The notes under the pieces are model-generated. The model had not been told where the DNA came from and did not search any database. It saw only the letters and a list, made by a program, of their open reading frames with translations. 64,000 nt of DNA. It comes from Paenibacillus tianjinensis (GTDB lineage Bacteria > Bacillota > Bacilli > Paenibacillales > Paenibacillaceae). The position numbers and the translations under genes are program-made. Of this stretch, positions 26,607 through 33,898 are shown piece after piece (position 1 is the stretch's first letter; each line of letters begins with the position of its first letter). Location of the stretch: positions 5,208,001 to 5,272,000 of the forward strand of contig NZ_CP070969.1 in the NCBI RefSeq assembly GCF_017086365.1, written 5' to 3'.

Positions 26607-26882
26607 CTAAAGGACCTGCTCTGTGCCCGAATCTTCGTCTTCATCGTCCTCTTCGCGCAGACTCTCCAAATATTCAGCCGTTGCCCGGTCGCGGGCCCGG
26701 CTCTTATCCTTTAGCCGTTCAATCGCCGGCAGGATAAGCAGATCAATTTCCTTCTGGATATGATAAGCCAGATCATACCGGCTCTGGTCCTCAAGGAAGG
26801 ATCCAACCTCAATCAGACCGTTGTAGCGGTCCAGCTCCTCACGCGTCAACAGCCCACGAACTTGCACGCTGCAGTGACGCAT
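26607..26882 (-). CDS. Uncharacterised protein downstream of NDH-2
   Basis: A 91-residue soluble protein I do not recognise: N-terminal CSVQVRGLLTREELDRYNGL, a central helical part with conserved-looking YDLAYHIQKEIDLL, and a very acidic tail. Start ATG at 26882 is one base beyond the stop of the NADH dehydrogenase gene, so the two are translationally coupled. The neighbourhood suggests a respiratory accessory role, unproven. Confidence 0.7.
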   Translation of the reverse strand: MRHCSVQVRGLLTREELDRYNGLIEVGSFLEDQSRYDLAYHIQKEIDLLILPAIERLKDKSRARDRATAEYLESLREEDDEDEDSGTEQVL

Positions 26883-26883
26883 C

Positions 26884-28077
26884 CTAGAAGAATCTTCCTT
26901 TCTTAAGCACCAGCGGAATGCCCCCGATAATGAACAGGTAGCGCATATCGACAACCTTCTTGAGTTGTGCAGCTGTCCATCCCTTATACTTCTTGTCGCC
27001 GACTACGGCAATGCCTTGTCCTTTACCCAGCGAAGCTACAGTACCCTTGTTGCTGAAGGCAAACTTCTTCGGCTGCTGGCTGCGGATGGCGGCCACCAGA
27101 TTATAGGCACAGCATTCCCCCTGCTGCATCGCGATTTGTGCGGTCGGCGGGTATGGACGCCCTTCAGGGTTAATCATCAGGGAGCCGTCACCAATGATAA
27201 AGATATTCTCGTGGCCCGGCACACGCAGGTATTCATCCACCTTCACCCGTCCGCGCATCGCTTCAAAGCCGGCCGCTTCAATCAGACGGTTACCGCGGAT
27301 ACCGCCGGTCCAGACAATTGTCGAGGCTTTGATCTCTTCACCGGTTGCGAGAATGACACCATTCGGCAGGCACTCCTTGATGGCTACACCGATTTTGAAA
27401 GTAACACCCTTCTTCGTCAGCACAGTCATTGCATGTTCCACAAGCTCAGGGGCAAACCCCGGAAGCGCCGTAGGCGCAGCTTCCACATTGTAGATGTTCA
27501 CCATGCTTGGATCAACATCATATTCCTTGCACAGGGCCGGGATACGGTCGGCAAGCTCCGCTACAAATTCAATACCGCTGAAGCCCGCTCCTCCTACCAC
27601 AAAATTAATATGCTCCTGGGCATTATTTTCATTTTTATATTTGGCAAACTGATATTCGATATGTTCCCGGATCAGCCGCACGGAATTAATGCTGCGGATC
27701 GTGAGCGCATATTTATCAAGTCCCGGGATACCGAACGTTTCTGGCTCACCCCCGAGAGCAATCACGAGATAATCGTAAGACAGCGTGCCGTCTTCAAGGA
27801 TGACTTTTTTCTGTTGGGTGCGGATTTCCTGCACGGAAGATTTCACGAGGTCAATCTTAAATTCGTCTATCAATTTGGAAATAGATACACGTGTATGTTC
27901 AATGCTGTCCGTTCCCGCAGCTGGCATATGCAGATGGGTGGTGAAATAATGATACTCATGGCGGTTTACCAGCGTCACATCTGCTTCATTATAGTTTAAA
28001 GCTTTCTGCAGCCGTTGGGCGGTCAAAATACCTCCATATCCCGCGCCTAGGATGACAATTTTGGGAATACTGCTCAT
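26884..28077 (-). CDS. Type II NADH dehydrogenase (YumB-like)
   Basis: A 397-residue single-subunit NADH:menaquinone oxidoreductase without proton pumping. FAD-binding motif IVILGAGYGGILTA at the N-terminus, NADH-binding GGAGFSGIEF near 170, and the second FAD motif IFIIGDGSLM around 300. The membrane-binding C-terminal part KKGRFF is short. B. subtilis YumB (NdhF-type, Ndh family) lies beside yuiB and yumC as here. Start behind AAGGAGCCGGAAC. Confidence 0.93.
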   Translation of the reverse strand: MSSIPKIVILGAGYGGILTAQRLQKALNYNEADVTLVNRHEYHYFTTHLHMPAAGTDSIEHTRVSISKLIDEFKIDLVKSSVQEIRTQQKKVILEDGTLSYDYLVIALGGEPETFGIPGLDKYALTIRSINSVRLIREHIEYQFAKYKNENNAQEHINFVVGGAGFSGIEFVAELADRIPALCKEYDVDPSMVNIYNVEAAPTALPGFAPELVEHAMTVLTKKGVTFKIGVAIKECLPNGVILATGEEIKASTIVWTGGIRGNRLIEAAGFEAMRGRVKVDEYLRVPGHENIFIIGDGSLMINPEGRPYPPTAQIAMQQGECCAYNLVAAIRSQQPKKFAFSNKGTVASLGKGQGIAVVGDKKYKGWTAAQLKKVVDMRYLFIIGGIPLVLKKGRFF

Positions 28078-28292
28078 GTTCCGGCTCCTTCCAACAGGTG
28101 AATCTGTCTATGTGTTATTTTTTGTCAAATAATTCAGGTTCTTTTGTGAATTTATACACTTAAATTCAGAAGAATTTCCAATCAAACTTAAAGGATTTCT
28201 AAAATAACCATATCCATTGTAAACCTTAGTATCGTTTTAATCAAATATAATCATACAAAAAAACGTCACAATTTTCAGTTCATTCAAAGCCT

Positions 28293-28321
28293 TTGCAGGG
28301 CAGTGCCACAATGATTATAAT
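28293..28321 (+). promoter_or_regulatory. Promoter of the ferredoxin-NADP reductase gene
   Basis: TTGCAG and TATAAT with a 17-base spacer, about 58 bases before the GTG start. The 300-base divergent region 28078-28378 is otherwise A+T-rich without recognised elements. Confidence 0.7.
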
Positions 28322-28378
28322 GAGTAAGTACGTTAAGTATGGCATTTTGAAACTATCAACTCGGAGGTGTAATATTAC

Positions 28379-29380
28379 GTGACACTAGAGCAATCCGGCG
28401 TTCCTATGAGCGACCTCTTAATTATAGGCGGCGGTCCTGCCGGCATGTTTGCTGCCTTCTACGGCGGTATGCGCCAGGCGTCGGTAACCCTTATTGAAAG
28501 CATGCCCCAGCTGGGGGGGCAGCTCGCTGCCCTTTATCCTGAAAAATATATTTATGATGTGGCTGGTTTCCCAAAAATCACCGCACAGGAGCTGGTAGAC
28601 AACCTGTCCCGGCAAATGGAGCTGTTCCAGTCTAATATCTGCCTGGAGGAGAAGGTGGTGTCGGTCGAGAAGCGGGATGAACGCCATTTCGTAACAACTA
28701 CCGATAAAGCCGAGTACCACAGCAAAGCGGTTATCATCACTGCCGGTGTAGGAGCTTTTGAACCCCGGCGTCTGGAGCTTCCGGAAGCGCAGCGGTTCGA
28801 GAAAGCCAATCTGCATTATTTTGTAAGCGATTTGAATGCCTTCAAAGGCAAGAAGGTACTGATCAGCGGCGGCGGAGACTCCGCAGTTGACTGGGCACTT
28901 ATGCTTGAACCGATCGCGGAGCAGGTCACGCTGATTCACCGCCGCGATAAATTCCGTGCTCATGAACACAGTGTGGAGAATCTGATGGCCTCCAAGGTAA
29001 ATGTGATTACCCCTTCGGAGATCACTGAACTGCACGGGGAAGAATTCATAACCAAGGTTACCCTGTCCCATATCAAAACCAAGGAAACACAGGAGATTGA
29101 AGTAGACAGTGTCATTGTCAATTTCGGCTTCGTATCTTCGCTTGGTCCAATTGCCGAGTGGGGCATTGAAATTGAGAGCAATTCGATCGTTGTAGACTCA
29201 CGTATGGAGACGAACATTCCTGGGATCTTTGCCGCGGGCGATATTACTACTTACCCTGGTAAGCTGAAGCTGATTGCAGTCGGATTCGGAGAAGCCCCTA
29301 CAGCGGTTAACAATGCTAAGGTATACCTTGATCCAGATGCCAAGCTATCCCCGGGGCACAGCAGTAATCTTAAGCTCTAG
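28379..29380 (+). CDS. yumC: Ferredoxin/flavodoxin-NADP+ reductase, thioredoxin-reductase type (YumC)
   Basis: A 333-residue flavoprotein that moves electrons between NADPH and ferredoxin or flavodoxin. FAD motif [21 protein letters not shown] motif [13 protein letters not shown] and [13 protein letters not shown] are seen; the thioredoxin-reductase CxxC is absent, which places it in the YumC family. The start is a GTG behind CGGAGGTGTAATATTAC. Divergent from the NDH-2 operon, as in Bacillus. Confidence 0.94.
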   Translation: MTLEQSGVPMSDLLIIGGGPAGMFAAFYGGMRQASVTLIESMPQLGGQLAALYPEKYIYDVAGFPKITAQELVDNLSRQMELFQSNICLEEKVVSVEKRDERHFVTTTDKAEYHSKAVIITAGVGAFEPRRLELPEAQRFEKANLHYFVSDLNAFKGKKVLISGGGDSAVDWALMLEPIAEQVTLIHRRDKFRAHEHSVENLMASKVNVITPSEITELHGEEFITKVTLSHIKTKETQEIEVDSVIVNFGFVSSLGPIAEWGIEIESNSIVVDSRMETNIPGIFAAGDITTYPGKLKLIAVGFGEAPTAVNNAKVYLDPDAKLSPGHSSNLKL

Positions 29381-29413
29381 ACGGCAGCTTACAGGCTAGC
29401 CTAATCCACAAAT

Positions 29414-29468
29414 AAAAGGGTATCCTTTCAGGTTGATTCCACTCCAACTTGAAAAGATACCCTATTTT
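29414..29468 (+). terminator. Terminator after yumC
   Basis: GGGTATC plus TTTCAGGTTG pairs with CAACTTGAAA plus GATACCC, followed by TATTTTG. Confidence 0.85.
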
Positions 29469-29521
29469 GTGCCGCTTGCGGTTTTGACTAAGCTGCTGCT
29501 GCAAAAATGAAACTATTTGTT

Positions 29522-29665
29522 TTAATGTAGAACCGCATGTGCTGGAGAGTGTAAGTTCCGTTTGCGAATTTCAGCGAGCAAAAGAGCGATGAAATCATGC
29601 TCTAATTGGAGCTCTATCGCTCTTTGGTAAGAGTCCAACAGCATCTCATCCGACAATTCAACCAT
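29522..29665 (-). CDS. sda: Sporulation checkpoint inhibitor Sda
   Basis: A 47-residue protein with the Sda helical hairpin: LSDEMLLDSYQRAIELQLEH then DFIALLLAEIRKRNL. In B. subtilis Sda binds the KinA/KinB histidine kinases and blocks Spo0A phosphorylation when replication is initiating or DNA is damaged. Conserved positions LSD.LL..SY..A.......DFI.LL..EI..R are all present. Start ATG follows AAAGGTAGGTGAACGTT. The promoter carries both a LexA box and DnaA boxes. Confidence 0.92.
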   Translation of the reverse strand: MVELSDEMLLDSYQRAIELQLEHDFIALLLAEIRKRNLHSPAHAVLH

Positions 29666-29703
29666 AACGTTCACCTACCTTTCCTTTATTTGGATCTGAA
29701 TCT

Positions 29704-29732
29704 ATCATAGCAAACTATCATTTTTCGAACAA
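29704..29732 (-). promoter_or_regulatory. sda promoter
   Basis: On the minus strand TTGTTC (-35) and TATGAT (-10) are 17 bases apart, 39 bases before the sda start. Confidence 0.7.
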
Positions 29733-29739
29733 GCGTTCT
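29726..29739. promoter_or_regulatory. LexA (SOS) box overlapping the sda -35
   Basis: CGAACAAGCGTTCT matches 13 of 14 positions of the Bacillus LexA consensus CGAACRNRYGTTYC. It overlaps the -35 hexamer, where bound LexA would block transcription. Confidence 0.7.
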
Positions 29740-29741
29740 TA

Positions 29742-29854
29742 CTATCCACAAGGTTCTGTGGAAATCCTGTGCATAATATGTTAATAAGGGTTACAAAGGC
29801 GTTAACTCCGCAGTGGAATATGGGGATAATAGTTATGCACAGGAGCTTTCCACA
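29742..29854. promoter_or_regulatory. DnaA-box cluster upstream of sda
   Basis: Two exact TTATNCACA boxes (TGTGCATAA at 29768 and TTATGCACA at 29833), two with one mismatch to TTATCCACA (CTATCCACA at 29742 and TGGGGATAA at 29821) and two with two mismatches (29757 and 29846). All lie directly upstream of the sda -35 element, as for B. subtilis sda, which DnaA controls. Nothing else was recognised between here and the next gene end at 29989. Confidence 0.75.
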
Positions 29855-29988
29855 CAGAGAGCCTAAAAAAATATTTTGGAATGTTCATAATATAGAAATT
29901 AATACCACATATTACCTCAGAAAATGCACGACTAAACGCAATTCTATCCTATTATTATCTTTATCGTCAATTCTTAAAAATTTATTAG

Positions 29989-30651
29989 TTACTTAGGTCT
30001 TGTATTCACTTCGAGGATCCAAATCTTTCCCCGCTGGTCAACAGCGTAATCAAAACCCAGCTCACCGATACCCGGAAAGTGTCTTTCCAGCAGTTCAATA
30101 CAGACATGCGTCAGACGGCGCATTTCCGCTTTCTTGGCCGAAGTGCTGATCTGCGGCAGCGATTTGCGCAGACCATGCCGGCAGCTCATCATCGTACCGC
30201 CCTTGCATAGATTCGTTACAAACAGACCCGGCCGCGCTAATCTCCCCACCATAGAACGGAATTCCCAATGCGTGCCGTTCTTTACAACCTTCACTCTGTA
30301 ATCAATGGGACGGCCGGCAATCCGGGCAAGCGAGATTCCCTGCTGAATCATATAACGCCGTTTAACCTTTACTCTGTCAAGCGCATGTTTCATAGATGTG
30401 AAATCACGATATACACGGGTTCTATGCATATAAGTGAAACCATATCCCCGGCGGTCCCGGAATACCTTAATAACTCCATATCCCCCGCCGCCTACAATCG
30501 GCTTAATGACTACGTTTCCGTATCTTCCCAGCATAGCTGACAGCCCGGCAGCACTATATTCCTTCGTTCGTGGAATGTAACCGGCAACCCGCGAATCGCT
30601 AAGCAGCGCCTCGGTTTTCAGCCACTTGCTGGCCAGTTCTCTTCCTGCCAT
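29989..30651 (-). CDS. YheC/YheD family protein (ATP-grasp fold)
   Basis: A 220-residue protein of the YheC/YheD family, whose B. subtilis members are associated with the spore coat. ATP-grasp features: VVIKPIVGGGGYGV near residue 50 (phosphate-binding loop), RPIDYRVKVVKNG, and the C-terminal ELGFDYAVDQRGKIWILEVNTRP metal/ATP motif. Shorter than usual (family often over 350), lacking the N-terminal extension. Start follows AAAGGAGAGGGGAAC. Monocistronic. Confidence 0.85.
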   Translation of the reverse strand: MAGRELASKWLKTEALLSDSRVAGYIPRTKEYSAAGLSAMLGRYGNVVIKPIVGGGGYGVIKVFRDRRGYGFTYMHRTRVYRDFTSMKHALDRVKVKRRYMIQQGISLARIAGRPIDYRVKVVKNGTHWEFRSMVGRLARPGLFVTNLCKGGTMMSCRHGLRKSLPQISTSAKKAEMRRLTHVCIELLERHFPGIGELGFDYAVDQRGKIWILEVNTRPK

Positions 30652-30754
30652 GTTCCCCTCTCCTTTCGCAATCCCAGCCTACCCTATAGATTACTCAGAA
30701 AAGGTCCCGCCCTCCTGTATGATTGTCCGTGTAAGAAGCTCCTCACAGCAAAAA

Positions 30755-30907
30755 GGGCATATGGCAGCAGGGCCGTATGTCCTGAGGGCTATCCACCCGG
30801 ATTTCTGGGAAGATTGCGGAAACTGTTGATTTTTCTGCGGTGCCTTCGACGATCCTCGGCAATTACTGCCCGTTGTCGAACTATCAGTGAAGTGCCCCTG
30901 GGCTGAT
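30755..30907 (-). ncRNA. Candidate structured RNA or leader (three hairpins and U-run)
   Basis: Read on the minus strand: CTATCAG-N15-CTGATAG; then TTCGAC...GTCGAA enclosing GGCA-GTAAT-TGCC; then GGACATACGGC-N6-GCCATATGCCC, a fully paired stem with G-U, followed by TTTTTG. The last looks like an intrinsic terminator 104 bases before the YheC/D start, with no gene upstream on this strand. Strand and function are uncertain. The stretch 30652-31000 otherwise shows no credible gene. Confidence 0.35.
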
Positions 30908-31000
30908 AGAACTTATAACAGGTATATACGATGCCGATATAATGCATATACATAATTCTGCTAAAAGAGGAAATACAATAACACAGGGAGGCTCCCGCGT

Positions 31001-31342
31001 ATGGATTGGTACCTGAAGGTTGTTAAAAATTACGCCGTTTTCTCAGGAAGGGCAAGGCGTAAGGAATTCTGGATGTTTGTGCTGGTTAATTTTTTGATTG
31101 GAATCCTATTCGGGATAGCGGAAGACTTCTTCGGAGTATCAACTTTAATCAGCAAGCTCTATTCGCTGTTCATTTTAATACCTTCCTTGGCCGTGCTTGC
31201 CCGCAGACTGCATGATATCGGAAGAACCGGGTGGTGGATCCTGATCAGCTTTATTCCTTTTGTCGGGTTCATTGTATTATTTATACTTGCTTGTATTGAT
31301 AGTGAAGGAACCAACAAGTATGGACTAAGCCCCAAATATTGA
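31001..31342 (+). CDS. DUF805 family membrane protein
   Basis: A 113-residue protein with the DUF805 layout: YLKVVKNYAVFSGRARRKEFWMF at the N-terminus, three or four helices, and RRLHDIGRTGWWILI in the middle. Function unknown; predicted inner-membrane protein. Start ATG follows AGGGAGGCTCCCGCGT. Confidence 0.88.
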   Translation: MDWYLKVVKNYAVFSGRARRKEFWMFVLVNFLIGILFGIAEDFFGVSTLISKLYSLFILIPSLAVLARRLHDIGRTGWWILISFIPFVGFIVLFILACIDSEGTNKYGLSPKY

Positions 31343-31430
31343 ATCTCGCATTTTATGTATCACACGCCTTTTCCCACACTGGAAAAATCTTAAAATTCAT
31401 TGTATTATTACCCTGTGAGGGGGCTACCTA

Positions 31431-31640
31431 ATGGCACAATTGTTCGAAATATTGTATTGGTTTGCGATGATCGGCATGTCTGTTGTCTTAGCGGGTACCA
31501 CAATTCTTGTCTGTGCGCTCGGATTCAAGTTTATTAAGGACCGCCGTAGAATCCTGGGTGCAGGCTGCATTGCCTTTTCCCTGGGTGCCGCTGCACTGAT
31601 TGTTTTTATGATTAACTTCAAATTCATCGTCCCTGCTTGA
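31431..31640 (+). CDS. Small membrane protein of unknown family
   Basis: A 69-residue protein with two clear hydrophobic helices (residues about 5-32 and 44-64) separated by a basic loop KFIKDRRR. Ribosome site GAGGGGGCTACCTA precedes the ATG. Perhaps DUF2768-like, but I am not certain. The 170 bases after it contain only a terminator. Confidence 0.6.
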   Translation: MAQLFEILYWFAMIGMSVVLAGTTILVCALGFKFIKDRRRILGAGCIAFSLGAAALIVFMINFKFIVPA

Positions 31641-31810
31641 TTGACTTCTGTGAGTAATACTATACTCTATGAAAAAGAGAACAAACAGCTTGTGCACATA
31701 GTCTGGTTGATTCGCCGAATTCTGTTTCTTCTATTGTAAATATAGTGGGGACGCTCCGCTGTTTAAGCGGGAATCGTATCTACAACCTTTCAAAAAATTC
31801 ATAAAAAAAG

Positions 31811-31868
31811 AAACCACTCTTTTGGTAAATGGAAGTGCAACTAACCATTTCAAAAGAGTGGTTTCCTT
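31811..31868. terminator. Bidirectional terminator
   Basis: AAACCACTCTTTTG pairs with CAAAAGAGTGGTTT (14 bp) with an inner AAATGG/CCATTT stem, followed by CCTTTTG. Serves the genes on both sides. Confidence 0.85.
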
Positions 31869-31877
31869 TTGTACATA

Positions 31878-32546
31878 CTATACACGTGTAATTCGGCTAA
31901 TCAACTCTTCGAAATGAGGCTTCAGCCCGGCTGCTTGTCCCAGATGATTCAACCCCCACTCCGCAAACTTCAACGAAGAATCCAAATCCCCGACGAATTC
32001 ATGGGTTCTGGCAATAACAAGTGCAAGACGCAAATCCAGCGGAGCCCCCATACTCATTTGCTGTTTGCTCCTTCCAGCCTTCAATTCCTCCAAGCTTATG
32101 GACAGAATAGGCTTCGGAAAACCCTTGAATTGGTCAAAATATTCCAGACCGCGCACTTTGAATACCTTGTACATTCTATTAATCGTTCTGATGGCGTCCG
32201 CTTCACTTTTCCCATATTCAAACCAGCCGGCTTGAGCCTGTGCGGGACCAAATATTCTCTGATTCCAGGGGATTCCGGCTTCTATTCGCTCTCTAAATTC
32301 ACAGTCGTAGACGGTTAGGTTATGGTTGTCCGCCTTTCCACTCAATCCGATGGGCAAGAAATCCAAATGAACTCCCAGCTCCATGATGCACGACCCACCG
32401 TACCGGTTTCCTTGTATAACCAAGGTATAGATAAAATGCTCATCCGAATTCTTGCGGAAGTGGTGGTCCGAACCCATGAATCCCAATTGGTTCAACCGCG
32501 GCTTCAGATGTAACTGCAATAGTTTTCTAAACTCCGTTGTAAGCAT
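31878..32546 (-). CDS. DUF4304 domain protein
   Basis: A 222-residue soluble protein. The first two thirds match DUF4304 (FRKLLQLHLKPRLNQLGFMG, FIYTLVIQGNRYGGSC, LGVHLDFLP); the last 60 residues form a helical extension ending LKPHFEELISRI. DUF4304 proteins are of unknown function and sometimes appear near polymorphic toxin loci; nothing of that kind is seen here. Confidence 0.75.
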   Translation of the reverse strand: MLTTEFRKLLQLHLKPRLNQLGFMGSDHHFRKNSDEHFIYTLVIQGNRYGGSCIMELGVHLDFLPIGLSGKADNHNLTVYDCEFRERIEAGIPWNQRIFGPAQAQAGWFEYGKSEADAIRTINRMYKVFKVRGLEYFDQFKGFPKPILSISLEELKAGRSKQQMSMGAPLDLRLALVIARTHEFVGDLDSSLKFAEWGLNHLGQAAGLKPHFEELISRITRV

Positions 32547-32596
32547 GCTGTAATTCCCCCGCCTGCCTTCCGGCTGCTTGTTACGTTGAAGCTTAG

Positions 32597-33022
32597 TTAC
32601 CTTATGTATTCATTCAATTCCGCTTCCCTTTTCTTCAGGTGAAGGTAACGCTCCGCCCGCTCAAAGATCTGCAAGTAGAGAAACATAAGGGTCAATATAC
32701 GCTCCGAATCACCATCCGCCAGCATTTTTTCCATGATCACTATCTTATCTTTAATATAACTCGTATCTACTTTCTGGCCGTAATCTGCAATAGCCTGCTT
32801 AAATACCGTCAACTGACCTGGAATTACACTGTATATTTCAGCGAAAAACTCCGGTTCAATCTCGTAACGGTTCGTTTGTTTCGACCATATGTAATTCCAT
32901 TTTTCCGTAAACCATAGATGAAACGGGCCGATCAGCGGATACAACGGCTCATAGAAGGTGAGCTCGTCCCGCAATTTAATCAGCTCTTTCCGGGCTATTC
33001 TTCGTCTTATGTATTTAATCAT
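32597..33022 (-). CDS. Uncharacterised protein
   Basis: A 141-residue soluble, Tyr- and charge-rich protein (MIKYIRRRIARKELIKLRDE...). I recognise no family. Start ATG at 33022 is chosen because CAGGAGGAGTGTAC precedes it; the open frame extends further upstream without a ribosome site. It lies 50 bases upstream of the DUF4304 gene on the same strand, so they may form an operon. Confidence 0.65.
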   Translation of the reverse strand: MIKYIRRRIARKELIKLRDELTFYEPLYPLIGPFHLWFTEKWNYIWSKQTNRYEIEPEFFAEIYSVIPGQLTVFKQAIADYGQKVDTSYIKDKIVIMEKMLADGDSERILTLMFLYLQIFERAERYLHLKKREAELNEYIR

Positions 33023-33168
33023 GTACACTCCTCCTGAGTGATGGCGCAAGTCTGCAATTTTACACCTTAAAAAGGATTTCATCACCGGTCTTAATCTTGT
33101 TAAACGGTCCTCTGTAATGGATGAATCTAAATTCAATTTCTGACAGTTGTAAACCTCCTCACCAATAT

Positions 33169-33218
33169 AAAAAAACCTCCTGAAAAGTGCAGTACATCAT
33201 ACACCATTCAAGAGGTTC
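33169..33218 (-). terminator. Terminator of the ErpA/HesB gene
   Basis: On the minus strand AACCTCTTGAA pairs imperfectly with TTCAGGAGGTT, followed by TTTTTTA. Confidence 0.65.
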
Positions 33219-33239
33219 AAAACGGTTACCTAACCGACA

Positions 33240-33599
33240 TTAGCACGGCTCAGCGCTCGGCTGACCCGCATCTTCCTTCGTACGGAACGATGAACCACAT
33301 CCGCATGTAGCGGTAGCATTCGGATTATTAATGGTGAAGCCTCCGGTCATGCCGGATTCCTCAAAATCAATCTCCAAACCGTCCAGGTAACGGATATCAT
33401 CTTTGCTTACGACTACTTTAAGACCTTCAATATCCATATATACATCCTGATCGGTTTCGTTATCGTCAAATCCCATAGCGTAAGAGAACCCGCTGCAGCC
33501 GCCCGGAGTTACGCCAAGGCGAAGGAACATATTCGGTACTTCCTGTTCAGCCAGCATCGTCTTGAGTTGTCCCGCTGCTGTTTCACTGATTGTAATCAT
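33240..33599 (-). CDS. erpA: Iron-sulfur cluster assembly protein, HesB/ErpA type
   Basis: A 119-residue A-type Fe-S carrier with the three cluster cysteines in GGCSGF and the C-terminal CGCGSSF. It passes Fe-S clusters to apo-enzymes. B. subtilis YutM is the equivalent and lies near the same yut/yum genes. The tail after CGCG is longer than usual by about 14 residues and ends in an extra Cys. Start follows TTAAGGAGGCTAGAGAAC. Confidence 0.92.
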   Translation of the reverse strand: MITISETAAGQLKTMLAEQEVPNMFLRLGVTPGGCSGFSYAMGFDDNETDQDVYMDIEGLKVVVSKDDIRYLDGLEIDFEESGMTGGFTINNPNATATCGCGSSFRTKEDAGQPSAEPC

Positions 33600-33637
33600 G
33601 TTCTCTAGCCTCCTTAAAAATGCACTATATAAAGCTA

Positions 33638-33666
33638 AGTATACTCCACTATTCCCCTTCCCTCAA
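33638..33666 (-). promoter_or_regulatory. Promoter of the ErpA/HesB gene
   Basis: TTGAGG and TATACT with a 17-base spacer on the minus strand, about 40 bases before the start codon. Confidence 0.7.
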
Positions 33667-33726
33667 GTCATAACTGTGCCGCAGCAGAGCTGGGGCTGAA
33701 CCGGATATGCGAACTTTCTCCACTGG

Positions 33727-33755
33727 TTGCTCACCCTTGGAGAGAGGTTTATAAT
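33727..33755 (+). promoter_or_regulatory. Promoter of mqnE
   Basis: TTGCTC and TATAAT with a 17-base spacer. It implies a leader of about 140 bases before the mqnE start codon. Confidence 0.7.
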
Positions 33756-33794
33756 AGGGAAAGCGATGCGCTGTAAAATTCGGAAATTTGTCAC

Positions 33795-33818
33795 GAGGCT
33801 GTTGTCGCCTCTATTTTT
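33795..33818 (+). promoter_or_regulatory. Small hairpin with U-run in the mqnE leader
   Basis: GAGGC-N7-GCCTC followed by TATTTTTAT, located between the promoter and the mqnE ribosome site. It could act as a weak attenuator. Downstream, AGCACC and GGTGCT (33827-33866) form a possible alternative stem. Confidence 0.35.
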
Positions 33819-33898
33819 ATGCTTAATAGCACCGGCTAGGTATTCCGGTATTAATTCTGCGGGTGCTTTCGCCTCGCCAACCTTCAGGAGGAAATCAT

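Noticed and set aside
26965..27999. Long open frame (344 codons) on the plus strand opposite NDH-2
   Set aside because: It is antisense to a clear NADH dehydrogenase with full motifs; no ribosome site or family match. A by-product of codon bias.
30719..30829. Possible 36-codon plus-strand gene over the hairpin region
   Set aside because: No ribosome site before its ATG and unremarkable composition; the strong base-pairing is a better explanation for the region.
31878..33022. Toxin-immunity locus based on DUF4304
   Set aside because: No toxin, LXG/WXG or secretion gene nearby; the association is too weak to claim.
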